Origin: Alphaproteobacteria bacterium
Lineage (GTDB): Bacteria; Pseudomonadota; Alphaproteobacteria; GCA-2731375
Assembly: GCA_030747035.1 (NCBI GenBank)
Contig: JASLLM010000017.1
Span: forward strand, 1 to 33,934
Length of the DNA stretch: 33,934 nt
Reading direction: 5' to 3'
Below the pieces are notes generated by a model, which made no database searches, was not told the DNA's origin, and saw nothing but the letters and a program-made list of their open reading frames with translations. Position 1 is the stretch's first letter, and every line of letters begins with the position of its first letter. This document shows, one piece after another, positions 8,899 through 17,255 of this stretch. A program made the translations under genes and the position numbers.

Positions 8899-9859
8899 GA
8901 CTGCCGCCCCCTCTTCGGGCAAACAGCGCATGAATACCGCCACGGCCGAACAACACGATGGCGATCAGGATCGGCCCCATGACGATGGCCCAATGCTCGC
9001 CGGCATTGGTCATGATCAGCTCCATCCATTCGGGCAGATTTTCCTCCAGCAGCAAGAACGCCGCGGCGCCGAGCACGGGGCCGATCAGCGTCCCCATGCC
9101 GCCCATGATCACCATGATCATGATTTCACCCGAATGGGTCCATTGCATCGCGTCCGGCGAGACGAATTCATTCAGGTTGGCAAACAGGGCGCCGGACAGG
9201 CCGCACAGGGTGGCGGCGATGGTGAAGGCCGCCAGCTTGTAGCGGTAGGTGGGAAAGCCCAGGGCCTGCATGCGCCGCTCGTTACCGCGGGAGGCGCGGA
9301 TCACCATGCCGAAGCGGGACAGCACCAGGCGGTGCAGGAACAGCAGGATCAGGGCCAGGCAGACAAAAATCAGATAGTAGAATTGCAACGGGTCGTTCAG
9401 GTCCAACAGGCCGGCGAACTCGCTCCGCATCGCGGACATGCCGTCGTCGCCGCCGAACTCCTCCAGGCTCACCGCCAGAAAATAGAGCATCTGGGCGAAT
9501 GCCAGGGTGATCATGATGAAATAAACACCGGAGGTGCGCAGGCTCATGGCGCCGAAAATCAGCCCGATCAGGGCCGAGGCGCCCATGGCCAAGGGGATCT
9601 GCAGGAAGCCGTTATCGATGCCGTAGTAGCTGAGGATCCCAACCGCATAGGCGCCGACGCCCATATAGGCGGCGTGGCCAAAGCTGACCATGCCGCCATA
9701 GCCGAGGATCAGATCCAGGCTGACCGCGGCGATGGCCAGGATCATGATGCGCGCGACCACGTCCATGTAGAACGGCTGGTCGAACACCACCGTCAGCGGC
9801 GGTACCGCCGCGAACAGAGCCAGGGTGGCTAGGGTCAGCCATATTTGCCGCTGGTTCAT
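8891..9859 (-). CDS. livM: HAAT-type ABC transporter permease (LivM-like)
   Basis: The 322-residue, strongly hydrophobic protein carries the LivM signature SLDLILGYGGMVSFGHAAYMGVGAYAVG near residues 45-75. Further membrane helices follow, ending in the GGMGTLIGPVLGAAAFLLLEE region typical of the family's cytoplasmic-loop/EAA equivalent. It forms the inner-membrane channel with the LivH-like subunit. It begins 18 nt after that gene's stop, with a weak ribosome site (CGGGG). Confidence 0.9.
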   Translation of the reverse strand: MNQRQIWLTLATLALFAAVPPLTVVFDQPFYMDVVARIMILAIAAVSLDLILGYGGMVSFGHAAYMGVGAYAVGILSYYGIDNGFLQIPLAMGASALIGLIFGAMSLRTSGVYFIMITLAFAQMLYFLAVSLEEFGGDDGMSAMRSEFAGLLDLNDPLQFYYLIFVCLALILLFLHRLVLSRFGMVIRASRGNERRMQALGFPTYRYKLAAFTIAATLCGLSGALFANLNEFVSPDAMQWTHSGEIMIMVIMGGMGTLIGPVLGAAAFLLLEENLPEWMELIMTNAGEHWAIVMGPILIAIVLFGRGGIHALFARRGGGSHG

Positions 9860-9877
9860 GCGTTGCCCCGGTTTATC

Positions 9878-10801
9878 CTAGCCGGTCCGGGCCGGGAACA
9901 GGCCCCGGGGGCGGACCACCAAGATGGCTGCCATCAGAATATAGATCAGCATCGAGGCCAGGGCCGGGCCCGCCGTGTCCGCGGCGGCATCGGAGACAAA
10001 GGCGCGCAGCAGCACCGGCAGCAGAACCCGGCCCATGGTATCCGACATGCCGACGATAATGGCGGCGATGAAGGCGCCCCGGATGGAGCCGATGCCGCCG
10101 ATGATGATGACCACGAAGGCCAGGATCAGAAGCGGCTCGCCCATGCCCGGCTCGACCGAGGTCAGGGGCCCCAGCATCATGCCGGCCAATCCGGCAAAGA
10201 CCGCGCCCAGGGCAAAGACAAAGGTGAACAGGGTTTTGATATTCACGCCCAGGGCGCCCACCATCTCGTTGTTGGAGGCGCCGGCACGGATCAACATGCC
10301 CAGGCGGGTGTGCGCCACGATGAAGTAGATCACGGCGGCAACAGCCAGCCCGACGGCGATGATCAGCAGGCGGAATACCGGATAGGGCGCGCCGGGGATA
10401 ATCTCCACATGGCCGGAAAGATAGTCCGGCAGACCGGAATAAAGCGAAATGGGTCCCCAGATGATGCGGACCACCTCGTTGAAAAACAGGATCAGGCCGA
10501 AGGTCGCCAGAACCTGATCCAGATGATCGCGGCGGTACAGGGTGCGCAGGGCGACGATCTCCACCAGGGCACCCACGGCGAAGGTCGCCGGCAATGCCAG
10601 GATCATGCCCAGGATAAAACTATCGGTCCAGGCAACCAGGGTGGTCGCCAGATAGGCCCCAATCATGACCAGGGCGCCATGGGCCAGATTGACCAGATCC
10701 ATGATGCCGAAGACCAGGGTCAACCCGGCGGCGATGAGGAACAGCATCACCCCGAACTGCAGCCCGTTGAAGGCCTGTTCCAACAGCAACAGCGGATCCA
10801 T
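9878..10801 (-). CDS. livH: HAAT-type ABC transporter permease (LivH-like)
   Basis: The 307-residue membrane protein shows the LivH hallmarks GLQFGVMLFLIAAGLTLVFGIMDLVNLAHGALVMIGAYLA near the N-terminus and GGIGSIRGAFIAAIIVGM near residue 240. An AGGA site lies 8 nt before the ATG at 10801. It follows the binding-protein gene after a 74-nt gap that contains a GC-rich hairpin, a usual arrangement for making more binding protein than permease. Confidence 0.9.
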   Translation of the reverse strand: MDPLLLLEQAFNGLQFGVMLFLIAAGLTLVFGIMDLVNLAHGALVMIGAYLATTLVAWTDSFILGMILALPATFAVGALVEIVALRTLYRRDHLDQVLATFGLILFFNEVVRIIWGPISLYSGLPDYLSGHVEIIPGAPYPVFRLLIIAVGLAVAAVIYFIVAHTRLGMLIRAGASNNEMVGALGVNIKTLFTFVFALGAVFAGLAGMMLGPLTSVEPGMGEPLLILAFVVIIIGGIGSIRGAFIAAIIVGMSDTMGRVLLPVLLRAFVSDAAADTAGPALASMLIYILMAAILVVRPRGLFPARTG

Positions 10802-10829
10802 GTTGGGGTCCTAACAGGCCGGACGCAAA

Positions 10830-10853
10830 CGGGGGCACCCGAAGGCGCCCCCG
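10830..10853 (-). promoter_or_regulatory. Intercistronic GC hairpin between livK-like and livH-like genes
   Basis: CGGGGGC (10830-10836) pairs with GCCCCCG (10847-10853) around a 10-nt loop; flanking CCGG elements could extend it. There is no T-run on the minus strand, so it is more likely an mRNA-stabilising or partial attenuating element than a full terminator. Confidence 0.5.
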
Positions 10854-10875
10854 CCGGTTAAGCCAGCCGCTTCAA

Positions 10876-12063
10876 TTACCACTTCATGCCGCAGGATTTG
10901 GCATAGGCATCGCCGTGGGCGGACAGGATCACGCCACGGGTCTTGGTAACATAACTGCCGTCCGCCTCCTTCACCGCCTCGCGCAGGTAGATGTTCTGCA
11001 CGGGGAAATGATTGTTATTGAACTTGAAGGTGCCCCGGGTGGTCGGGAAATCTCCGGCCCGCATGGCGGCCCGCAATTTAGCCCGGTCCGAGATGCCGCC
11101 GGCGTTGCGGATCGCGGTGTCCAGGAACATCACGGTGTCATAGGCCTGGGCAGCATAGAAAGGCGGCGTCTTGCCGTATTTCTTGCGGTAGTCGGCCACG
11201 AAGCGGCGGTTGACGCTGTTGCCCAGGTCCGGGCTCCAATGCTGCACGCCGAAGGTGCCCACCGCGGCGTCCTTCAGCGCCGGCAATGAAATCGCATCCA
11301 CCGTGTAGGCCGAATACAGCGGGATCTGGCTGGACAGGCCCGCCTGGGCATATTGCTTGACGAAATTTATGCCCATGCCGCCGGGCAGGAAGATGAAGAC
11401 CGCCGTGGGCTTGGCCGCGCGCAAGGCGGAAATTTCCGCCTGATAATCCTTCTGCCCCAGTTTGGTATAGACCTCGCCGACGATCTTGCCGTTGAACATC
11501 CGTTTGAAGCCCTTGAGCATGTCCTTACCGGCCTGATAGTTCGGGGCCATGATATAGACATTGTCGATCTTCTTCTCGGTCATGTATTTGCCCATGCCTT
11601 CGGGCATCATGTCGTTCTGGAAGGCGACATTGAAGAAGTCCTTGGAGCATTTCTTGCCCGCAACTGGTGACGGCCCGGCGTTGGAGCTGATCAGGAACGT
11701 ATTGGACCGGGTCACGGTGCCGTGCACCGCCATCAATAGGTTCGACCAGATGATGCCCGAGACAAAATGCACCCGGTCCCGTTTGATCATCTTGTTGACC
11801 AACTGCTTGGCCACGTCCGGCTTACGCTTGTCATCGCCGTAGATGATTTCCGTATCCATGCCGCCCAGCCGGCCGCCGATATGATCCAGCCCCAGCTCGA
11901 AAGCATTCTTCATGGGTTTGCCGATGATGCCGGCGGGCCCGGACAAGGTGGTGATGAAACCGACCTTGACGGTTTCCGCCATCGAAGCCGTCGCCGCAAA
12001 TGTGAGGCCGGCCGCCAGGCCTGCCGCAAGTCCGATCGTTTGAGCCAGTTTGTGTTTAGACAT
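10876..12063 (-). CDS. HAAT-type periplasmic substrate-binding protein (LivK-like)
   Basis: The start at 12063 (MSKHKLAQTIGLAAGLAAGLTFAATASMAETVKVGF) gives a normal signal peptide with an AMA-E cleavage site. GGGAGG lies upstream; the track start at 12123 is too early. The mature protein (395 residues with signal) begins VKVGFITTLSGPAGIIGKPMKNAFELGLDHIGG, the periplasmic binding-protein type I opening of the branched-chain amino acid family. It is first in the leftward importer operon. Relatives of this family also bind aromatic acids, amides and short-chain acids, and the RraA gene at the operon's end argues for an oxo- or carboxylic acid ligand. Ligand unproven. Confidence 0.88.
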   Translation of the reverse strand: MSKHKLAQTIGLAAGLAAGLTFAATASMAETVKVGFITTLSGPAGIIGKPMKNAFELGLDHIGGRLGGMDTEIIYGDDKRKPDVAKQLVNKMIKRDRVHFVSGIIWSNLLMAVHGTVTRSNTFLISSNAGPSPVAGKKCSKDFFNVAFQNDMMPEGMGKYMTEKKIDNVYIMAPNYQAGKDMLKGFKRMFNGKIVGEVYTKLGQKDYQAEISALRAAKPTAVFIFLPGGMGINFVKQYAQAGLSSQIPLYSAYTVDAISLPALKDAAVGTFGVQHWSPDLGNSVNRRFVADYRKKYGKTPPFYAAQAYDTVMFLDTAIRNAGGISDRAKLRAAMRAGDFPTTRGTFKFNNNHFPVQNIYLREAVKEADGSYVTKTRGVILSAHGDAYAKSCGMKW

Positions 12064-12381
12064 TCCCCAATCCTCCCGAGATAAGGTGTGTGCGCCAATC
12101 CTGTTCGTCGTCTCGCCCGGCATTTCTGTTTATCGTCAGCCAGGATCTTGCCCGGATTGTATCGAAAAGCGTCGGAAGTCTAAAGCATCTAAAAGGATCG
12201 CTGATTTTTTTTGAAATTGGTCATTTGGTAACACAGTTGCGCGGGCGCGGTGTGCGCATTAAGCTTTATCGCAACGTGGGTTGGTGCCGGGGTGGCAATG
12301 CGCCCTGTCATTGGGCCGCGGGGGGATTGGCAAGGGGCCACGCCCCAAAAAATCTTAATGGGATTAGGGAGGCAAGTTCTC
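12064..12381. other. Divergent intergenic region between the ABC and TRAP importers
   Basis: This 318-bp stretch separates the livK-like gene (-) from the TRAP binding-protein gene (+) and must hold the promoters of both operons. Frames crossing it (12090-12569 and 12250-) are upstream extensions without family similarity. A short GGGGC-CAC-GCCCC hairpin at 12336-12348 is followed by A-residues on the plus strand, so it is not a terminator for either operon. No clear operator was recognised. Confidence 0.6.
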
Positions 12382-13485
12382 ATGAAACGGCGTGCATTTA
12401 TCAAAGGCGCGACAGCGGCGGGTGTTGCCACGGCCGCTGTCGCGGCATCAAGTTTTCCCAAGCCCGCCATTGCGGCGGGGATGAAGGAATGGAAAATGGT
12501 CATGTCCTGGCCATTGAACCTTCCGGGCCTTGGCACCTCGGGGCAGCGCGTGGCGCGGCGCATCGGTAAACTTTCCGATGGCAAGATCAAGATCAAGGTC
12601 TATGGCGGCGGTGAATTGGTTCCGGCGTTGCAGGCGTTTGATGCCGTTTCCAAGGGCGATGCCGAAATGTACATGTCGGCGGAGTACTACTATCAGGGCA
12701 AGCACAAGGCGTTCAATTTCTTTACCGCCGTGCCCTACGGCCTGACCGGTGCGGAAACCTATTCCTGGATGCGCTATGGCGGCGGCCAGGAATTGTGGGA
12801 CGAGCTGTCCGGGCAATTCAATCTGAAGGGTCTCCTTGGCGCGCCGACCGGTGTGCAGATGGGTGGTTGGTACCGCAAGGAGATCAATTCGCTGGATGAC
12901 TTCAAGGGCCTGAAGTTCCGCATGCCCGGTATTGGCGGCGAAGTGCTTCGCGAGCTAGGCGTGGCTGTCATCAACCTGCCCGGCGCGGAAGTGTTCCCGG
13001 CGTTGCAGGCCGGCACCATCGACGGCACGGAATGGGTTGGTCCCTGGTTCGATATGATGCTGGGCTTCTACAAGGTCGCCAAATACTACTACCATCCCGG
13101 CTTCCACGAGCCCGGTACCTCCGGTAGCTTCGCCATCAACAAGGGTCTTTGGGACAGCCTGACCAAGGACGAGCAACTGATTATCGAAGTTGCAATCCAG
13201 GCCGAGGCGCAGATCCAGGGTGCTGAGTTCAACGCTCGGAACCTGGCATCTCTCGATGTCCTGATGAAAAAGCATGGCGTCCAACTGCGTCAGTATTCGA
13301 ACGAAATGCTTACCAAGATCGGCACCATCGCCGGTCAGGTCGTGGCTGACATCGGCAATACCGATGCGACCTCGAAAAAAGTCTATGACAGCTATATCGC
13401 CTATCGGAAACAGGCACTTAGCTGGGCGAAATTGAGCGAGCAGGGCTATATGAATGCCCGGATGCTGCCCTTCAAGTATGCCTGA
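12382..13485 (+). CDS. TRAP transporter substrate-binding protein (TakP/DctP family)
   Basis: Translation starts at 12382 (MKRRAFIKGATAAGVATAAVAASSFPKPAIAAG), with GGGAGG 9 nt upstream; the track start at 12250 is too early. The leader has the twin-arginine motif RRAFIK, so the 367-residue protein is probably exported folded by Tat. The rest is DctP-like, with KFRMPGIGGEVLRELG and GTIDGTEWVGPWFDM. The latter resembles the Glu-Trp ligand region of the 2-oxoacid-binding protein TakP. A monocarboxylate or 2-oxo acid is therefore a reasonable ligand guess. It is followed by a hairpin and then by the two membrane subunits. Confidence 0.88.
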   Translation: MKRRAFIKGATAAGVATAAVAASSFPKPAIAAGMKEWKMVMSWPLNLPGLGTSGQRVARRIGKLSDGKIKIKVYGGGELVPALQAFDAVSKGDAEMYMSAEYYYQGKHKAFNFFTAVPYGLTGAETYSWMRYGGGQELWDELSGQFNLKGLLGAPTGVQMGGWYRKEINSLDDFKGLKFRMPGIGGEVLRELGVAVINLPGAEVFPALQAGTIDGTEWVGPWFDMMLGFYKVAKYYYHPGFHEPGTSGSFAINKGLWDSLTKDEQLIIEVAIQAEAQIQGAEFNARNLASLDVLMKKHGVQLRQYSNEMLTKIGTIAGQVVADIGNTDATSKKVYDSYIAYRKQALSWAKLSEQGYMNARMLPFKYA

Positions 13486-13526
13486 GGGATAAGCCGGCAC
13501 TTCGCTTACCGGCATAACGTGATGGG

Positions 13527-13551
13527 GCCCGCGCCGGACAACGGCGCGGGC
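13527..13551 (+). promoter_or_regulatory. Perfect 10-bp hairpin between TRAP binding protein and DctQ genes
   Basis: GCCCGCGCCG (13527-13536) and CGGCGCGGGC (13542-13551) are exact reverse complements around a 5-nt loop, followed by TTCCCTTT. The weak T-tract suggests a partial terminator or an mRNA 3'-end stabiliser. It would allow the binding protein to be made in excess of the permease. Confidence 0.6.
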
Positions 13552-13637
13552 TTCCCTTTGTCAGGTGTCGCGGCCATAATGATCAGCAATGGCCGTGACG
13601 GTGAACGAACCGGTCGTATAAGCCTGGGGAGGCGCCG

Positions 13638-14210
13638 GTGAATCGACTGTTAGCCATTGCGCGTTTCATTGATCTGATGAACGAGAAGATTGGGCGGAGC
13701 ATTTCGTGGCTCGCCCTGATCATGATTCTGGTGCAATTCGTCGTCGTGGTGATGCGCTATATTTTCGGCATGGGTTCCATTTTCATGCAGGAATCCATCG
13801 TCTATATGCACGCGCTGATCTTTCTGGTCGCGGCGGGCTATACCCTGTTGCACGACGGCCATGTGCGGGTGGATATCTTTTATGGCTCCGCCACGCCCCA
13901 GCGCAAGGCGCTGGTCAATTTCCTCGGCGTGCTGGTGTTCCTTTGGCCCATGTGCATGTTGATACTGATCGTTTCGACCAAGTTCATCACCGCCGCCTGG
14001 GCCGTCAGGGAAGGCTCGCCCGAAGGCAGCGGTATCCAGGCCATCTATCTGTTGAAGACCGTGATCTGGATATTTGCCGGCCTGCTGATTCTGCAAGGCT
14101 ATTCCCTGCTCGTGAACTCGTGGCTGGTGATGCGCGGTATCAAGGCGGACTATGACCATGCGGCCGCTGTCGGCGGCGGCGGTGCCGATACGGAAGGGGG
14201 CGGGTTATGA
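13638..14210 (+). CDS. TRAP transporter small permease (DctQ family)
   Basis: The 190-residue protein has four hydrophobic segments, at about 22-42, 56-72, 91-112 and 132-152. It contains the DctQ-like patterns VVVMRYIFG and HGHVRVDIFYG-type (here HDGHVRVDIFYG). It starts at a GTG codon with GGGAGG close upstream, as the frame has no nearer ATG. The gene overlaps the large permease gene by 4 nt (ATGA at 14207-14210), so the two are coupled. The C-terminal tail is Gly/Ala-rich. It forms the membrane complex with the DctM subunit. Confidence 0.88.
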   Translation: MNRLLAIARFIDLMNEKIGRSISWLALIMILVQFVVVVMRYIFGMGSIFMQESIVYMHALIFLVAAGYTLLHDGHVRVDIFYGSATPQRKALVNFLGVLVFLWPMCMLILIVSTKFITAAWAVREGSPEGSGIQAIYLLKTVIWIFAGLLILQGYSLLVNSWLVMRGIKADYDHAAAVGGGGADTEGGGL

Positions 14211-15787
14211 GCCCCAATGAAATTTTCGTTGTTCTGATGTTCGTCGGGGTCTGCCTGTTTCTGATGATCGGTTTTCCCGTCGCCTTTTCCCTGGGCGGGA
14301 TCGCCTTGATATTTGCCGGTCTGGGGTCCTTGGTCGGCGCCTTCGATATCTCGTTCCTGGGTTTCTTTCCGAACCGGATTTTTGGCTTCATGACCAATGA
14401 AGTCCTGATCGCGGTGCCATTGTTCGTCTTCATGGGCGTGATGCTGGAACGTTCCAAGGTGGCCGAGGAACTGCTGGATACCTTGGGCATGGCGTTCGGC
14501 TCGCTGCCGGGCGGCCTAGGCATTTCCGTCTGTGTCGTTGGCGCCCTGCTGGCGGCCTCCACCGGCATTGTCGGCGCCACGGTTGTGACCATGGGCCTCT
14601 TGTCACTGCCCACCATGCTGCGGCGCGGCTATGATCCGTCGCTGGCTTGCGGTTCGATTTCGGCCTCGGGTACCTTGGGGCAGATCATCCCGCCGTCCAT
14701 CGTGCTGGTCGTGCTGGGTGATCAGATCTCCAACGCCTATCAGGAGGCGCAGCGGATCTTGGGCAATTTCGCGCCAGATCCGGTTTCGGTGGGCGATCTG
14801 TTCGCGGGTGCGCTGATCCCGGGCCTTTGCCTGGTCGGCATGTATATCCTTTATCAGGTCACGATCGCCATCATTCGGCCCAGCTCGTCGCCGCCGATCC
14901 CACGGGAGGAATTGACCAAAGGGCTGACGCCGGGCGAACTGAGAATGAAAATCGCCCATGCCCTGGTGGCACCGGTCATTTTGATCATTGCGGTGCTGGG
15001 CTCCATTCTCGCCGGCATAGCCACGCCGACGGAGGCAGCGGCGATGGGCGCCATCGGCGCCACCTTGTTGGGCGGTTTGAGGATGGGCGAAGGTTCCGGA
15101 GCCCCAATCTACGCCGCCACCATCGGTCTGCTGCTGCTCTTGATATTGAATGCCTTCTTTGACCTGCGGCAGGGCCGTGAGAACGTCACCACCGGCGACA
15201 CGGTGGCCATGGTCCTCGGCGCGATCAGCTGCATTTTCGTGGCCTGGGGGATCGCGGTCAGCCTGTGGCGGGTCTACGGCGGCGGCGCGCTGCATGAAGT
15301 GGTGCAAGGAACGACGAAGATCTCGGCCATGGTTTTTGGCATCGTCATCGGGGCGCAGTTGTTCTCGTTGGTGTTCCGCGGCTTTGGCGGTGACGATCTG
15401 GTGCATGAATTCCTTGTTTCGCTGCCTGGCGGCGTTGTTGGCGCCATGCTGGTAGTCATGGCGATCATGTTCATCATGGGTTTCTTCCTGGACTTTATCG
15501 AGATCACCTTCGTGGTGGTGCCCATCGTGGCACCGATCCTGCTGCAGATGGACATGAACCCGGTCTGGCTGGGTATCATGATCGCGATCAATCTGCAGAC
15601 CTCGTTCCTGACGCCGCCCTTCGGCTTCGCCCTGTTCTACCTGCGCGGCGTGGCGCCGGAGTCGGTGACGACCATGCAGATCTACAAGGGCGTCATTCCC
15701 TTCGTGACGATCCAGATCCTGGCCCTGGTGATGCTGTCGTTCTTCCCCGGCCTGGCGACCTGGCTGCCGAAAGTGATTTACGGTTAG
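14207..15787 (+). CDS. TRAP transporter large permease (DctM family, extended form)
   Basis: The 526-residue, highly hydrophobic protein carries DctM motifs. These include GFPVAFSLGG, EVLIAVPLFVFMGVMLERS, GALLAASTGIVGATVVTMG and the C-terminal FLTPPFGFALFYLRGVAPE. It is the sodium-coupled channel subunit. Most DctM proteins are about 425 residues. The extra length sits in the middle (about 285-385: MGEGSGAPIYAATIGLLLLLILNAFFDLRQGREN..., then another helix pair), a form seen with TakP-type binding proteins. Its TAG stop shares bases with the TAA stop of the opposing VOC gene (TTAG, 15784-15787). Confidence 0.9.
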   Translation: MSPNEIFVVLMFVGVCLFLMIGFPVAFSLGGIALIFAGLGSLVGAFDISFLGFFPNRIFGFMTNEVLIAVPLFVFMGVMLERSKVAEELLDTLGMAFGSLPGGLGISVCVVGALLAASTGIVGATVVTMGLLSLPTMLRRGYDPSLACGSISASGTLGQIIPPSIVLVVLGDQISNAYQEAQRILGNFAPDPVSVGDLFAGALIPGLCLVGMYILYQVTIAIIRPSSSPPIPREELTKGLTPGELRMKIAHALVAPVILIIAVLGSILAGIATPTEAAAMGAIGATLLGGLRMGEGSGAPIYAATIGLLLLLILNAFFDLRQGRENVTTGDTVAMVLGAISCIFVAWGIAVSLWRVYGGGALHEVVQGTTKISAMVFGIVIGAQLFSLVFRGFGGDDLVHEFLVSLPGGVVGAMLVVMAIMFIMGFFLDFIEITFVVVPIVAPILLQMDMNPVWLGIMIAINLQTSFLTPPFGFALFYLRGVAPESVTTMQIYKGVIPFVTIQILALVMLSFFPGLATWLPKVIYG

Positions 15788-16236
15788 GTTGGTTTCTGGA
15801 TGTACTCGATGGTGACGCCGTCGGGATCGCGCAGGTAGACAACCTTGCCGCCGGCGTTCGGACCCTTGTCGATCACCGTGATCGGCCCCAGCGGCAGGAC
15901 ATGATGCGGGGCCGAGGCTTTGACGGCGGCTTCCACGTTATCCACATCGTAGGCCACGTGGGCGAAGCCGGCATCGCAGGGCCGGCATTCCACCCGGCCG
16001 CGTTCGGCGGGGCCGTGATATTGGATCAATTCAATGCGGTGGCCGGGGCCCTGCACGAAAGCCACTTCGATGTCGGCGCCGGGCACGCCGGAGATTACTT
16101 CCACGGCCTTGGGATCGCGGGGCGCGCGGCTCAGCAGCTCGAAGCCAAGCGCACCGGTAAAAAACGCGATACTGCGGTCCAGATCCGAGACGGTGAAGGA
16201 AGTGTGATTGGTGGCAAGTATTTGGAAATCGCTCAT
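15784..16236 (-). CDS. VOC-superfamily (glyoxalase/dioxygenase-fold) protein
   Basis: The preferred start is 16236 (MSDFQILATNHTSFTVSDLDRSIAFF), behind GGGA, giving 150 residues. Paired beta-alpha-beta-beta-beta units hold the four expected metal ligands: H in NHTSF, E in HRIELIQYH, H in GFAHVAYDV and E in GVTIEYIQ. The family includes glyoxalase I, methylmalonyl-CoA epimerase and extradiol dioxygenases, so the reaction cannot be fixed. It lies tail-to-tail with the TRAP permease gene and divergent from a DMT permease gene. Confidence 0.85.
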   Translation of the reverse strand: MSDFQILATNHTSFTVSDLDRSIAFFTGALGFELLSRAPRDPKAVEVISGVPGADIEVAFVQGPGHRIELIQYHGPAERGRVECRPCDAGFAHVAYDVDNVEAAVKASAPHHVLPLGPITVIDKGPNAGGKVVYLRDPDGVTIEYIQKPT

Positions 16237-16328
16237 GGTTGGTCCCATCCAATATAACCTTGGCACATAGGTGCCATGCGCCATGACCGCTTGTCCAGAG
16301 GCCGGACAGGCGTTAGGTTGGCGCCATC

Positions 16329-17255
16329 ATGACATCCTTGAGCGCCGCCATCGACGGCACGTTGGGGCGGCTGCCACCGCATATCCGTGCTGTCGTGCTG
16401 ATACTGTTTTCCACCCTGTGTTTCACCTCGATGCATACGGTGATCCGCTATGCCTCGACCGAGGGGCAGATCCATCCGTTCGAAGTGGCCTTTTTCCGCA
16501 ATGTTTTTGGCTTGCTGGCGGTATTGCCCTTTGCCCTGCGCCATCGGGCCGCGGCGTTTCGCACCCGCCGGCTGAAGCTGCACGCGGTGCGCGGCACCAT
16601 GCAGGTCTTCGCCATGTTGATGTTCTTCTATGCCCTGTCGATCACGCCATTGGCCAAGATTTCCGCCGTCAGTTTCACCGCACCCTTGTTCGCCACCCTG
16701 GGCGCGATCATTTTTCTCGGCGAGCGGGTCCGCCTACGCCGCATGGTCGCCCTGGCCCTGGGTTTTCTCGGCGCCATGATCATCATCCGGCCCGGCGTCA
16801 TCGCGTTGGATCTGGGTGCCGTGCTGGTCATGACGTCATCGTCCATCTGGGCCTGTGCCATCCTGATTATCAAGTCGCTGGCGCGGACCGAATCCAGCCT
16901 GACCATCACCACCTATCAGAACATCTTTCTGATCCCCTTCACGTTGATTGCCGCCGCGTTTTTTTGGACCTGGCCAAGCTGGTACATGCTGGGCCTGTTT
17001 GCGGTGATGGGCATTTTCGGCTCCATCGCCCACGTAGCCATGGCGGAAGCCTTGAAGCTGGCGGATACCACCGCCGTGCTGCCCTATGATTTCGTCCGCC
17101 TGATCTGGGCCAGCGGTATCGGTTTCGTGGTGTTCGGCGAGATACCGGAGCTTTGGACCTGGGTCGGCGGCTGCATCATTTTCGGCTCCACCACCTATAT
17201 CGCCTTCCGCGAGGCCCACCTAAAACGGGTGCGTTCCAGAGCGGAGGGGTCCTAG
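16329..17255 (+). CDS. DMT-superfamily (EamA-like) permease
   Basis: The 308-residue membrane protein has about ten predicted helices in two EamA repeats. The first repeat contains LILFSTLCFTSMHTVIRYAS and MLMFFYALSITPLAKISAVSFTAPLFATLGAIIFLGERV. The second contains GSIAHVAMAEALKLADTTAVLPYDFVRLIWASGIGFVVFGEIPE. Such carriers export or exchange metabolites such as amino acids; the substrate is unknown. The stop shares CTAG with the stop of the opposing tetR gene (17252-17255). Confidence 0.87.
   Translation: MTSLSAAIDGTLGRLPPHIRAVVLILFSTLCFTSMHTVIRYASTEGQIHPFEVAFFRNVFGLLAVLPFALRHRAAAFRTRRLKLHAVRGTMQVFAMLMFFYALSITPLAKISAVSFTAPLFATLGAIIFLGERVRLRRMVALALGFLGAMIIIRPGVIALDLGAVLVMTSSSIWACAILIIKSLARTESSLTITTYQNIFLIPFTLIAAAFFWTWPSWYMLGLFAVMGIFGSIAHVAMAEALKLADTTAVLPYDFVRLIWASGIGFVVFGEIPELWTWVGGCIIFGSTTYIAFREAHLKRVRSRAEGS

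Noticed and set aside
8531-10861. 433- and 338-codon ORFs on the plus strand (8531-9832, 9845-10861)
   Set aside because: Antisense to livG/livM/livH-type genes; rich in His, Gln, Asp and Gly with no domain signal.
12336-12354. GGGGC-CAC-GCCCC followed by AAAAAA as a terminator
   Set aside because: The A-run is on the wrong side for the plus strand, and on the minus strand the T-run precedes the stem. It also lies upstream of both flanking genes.
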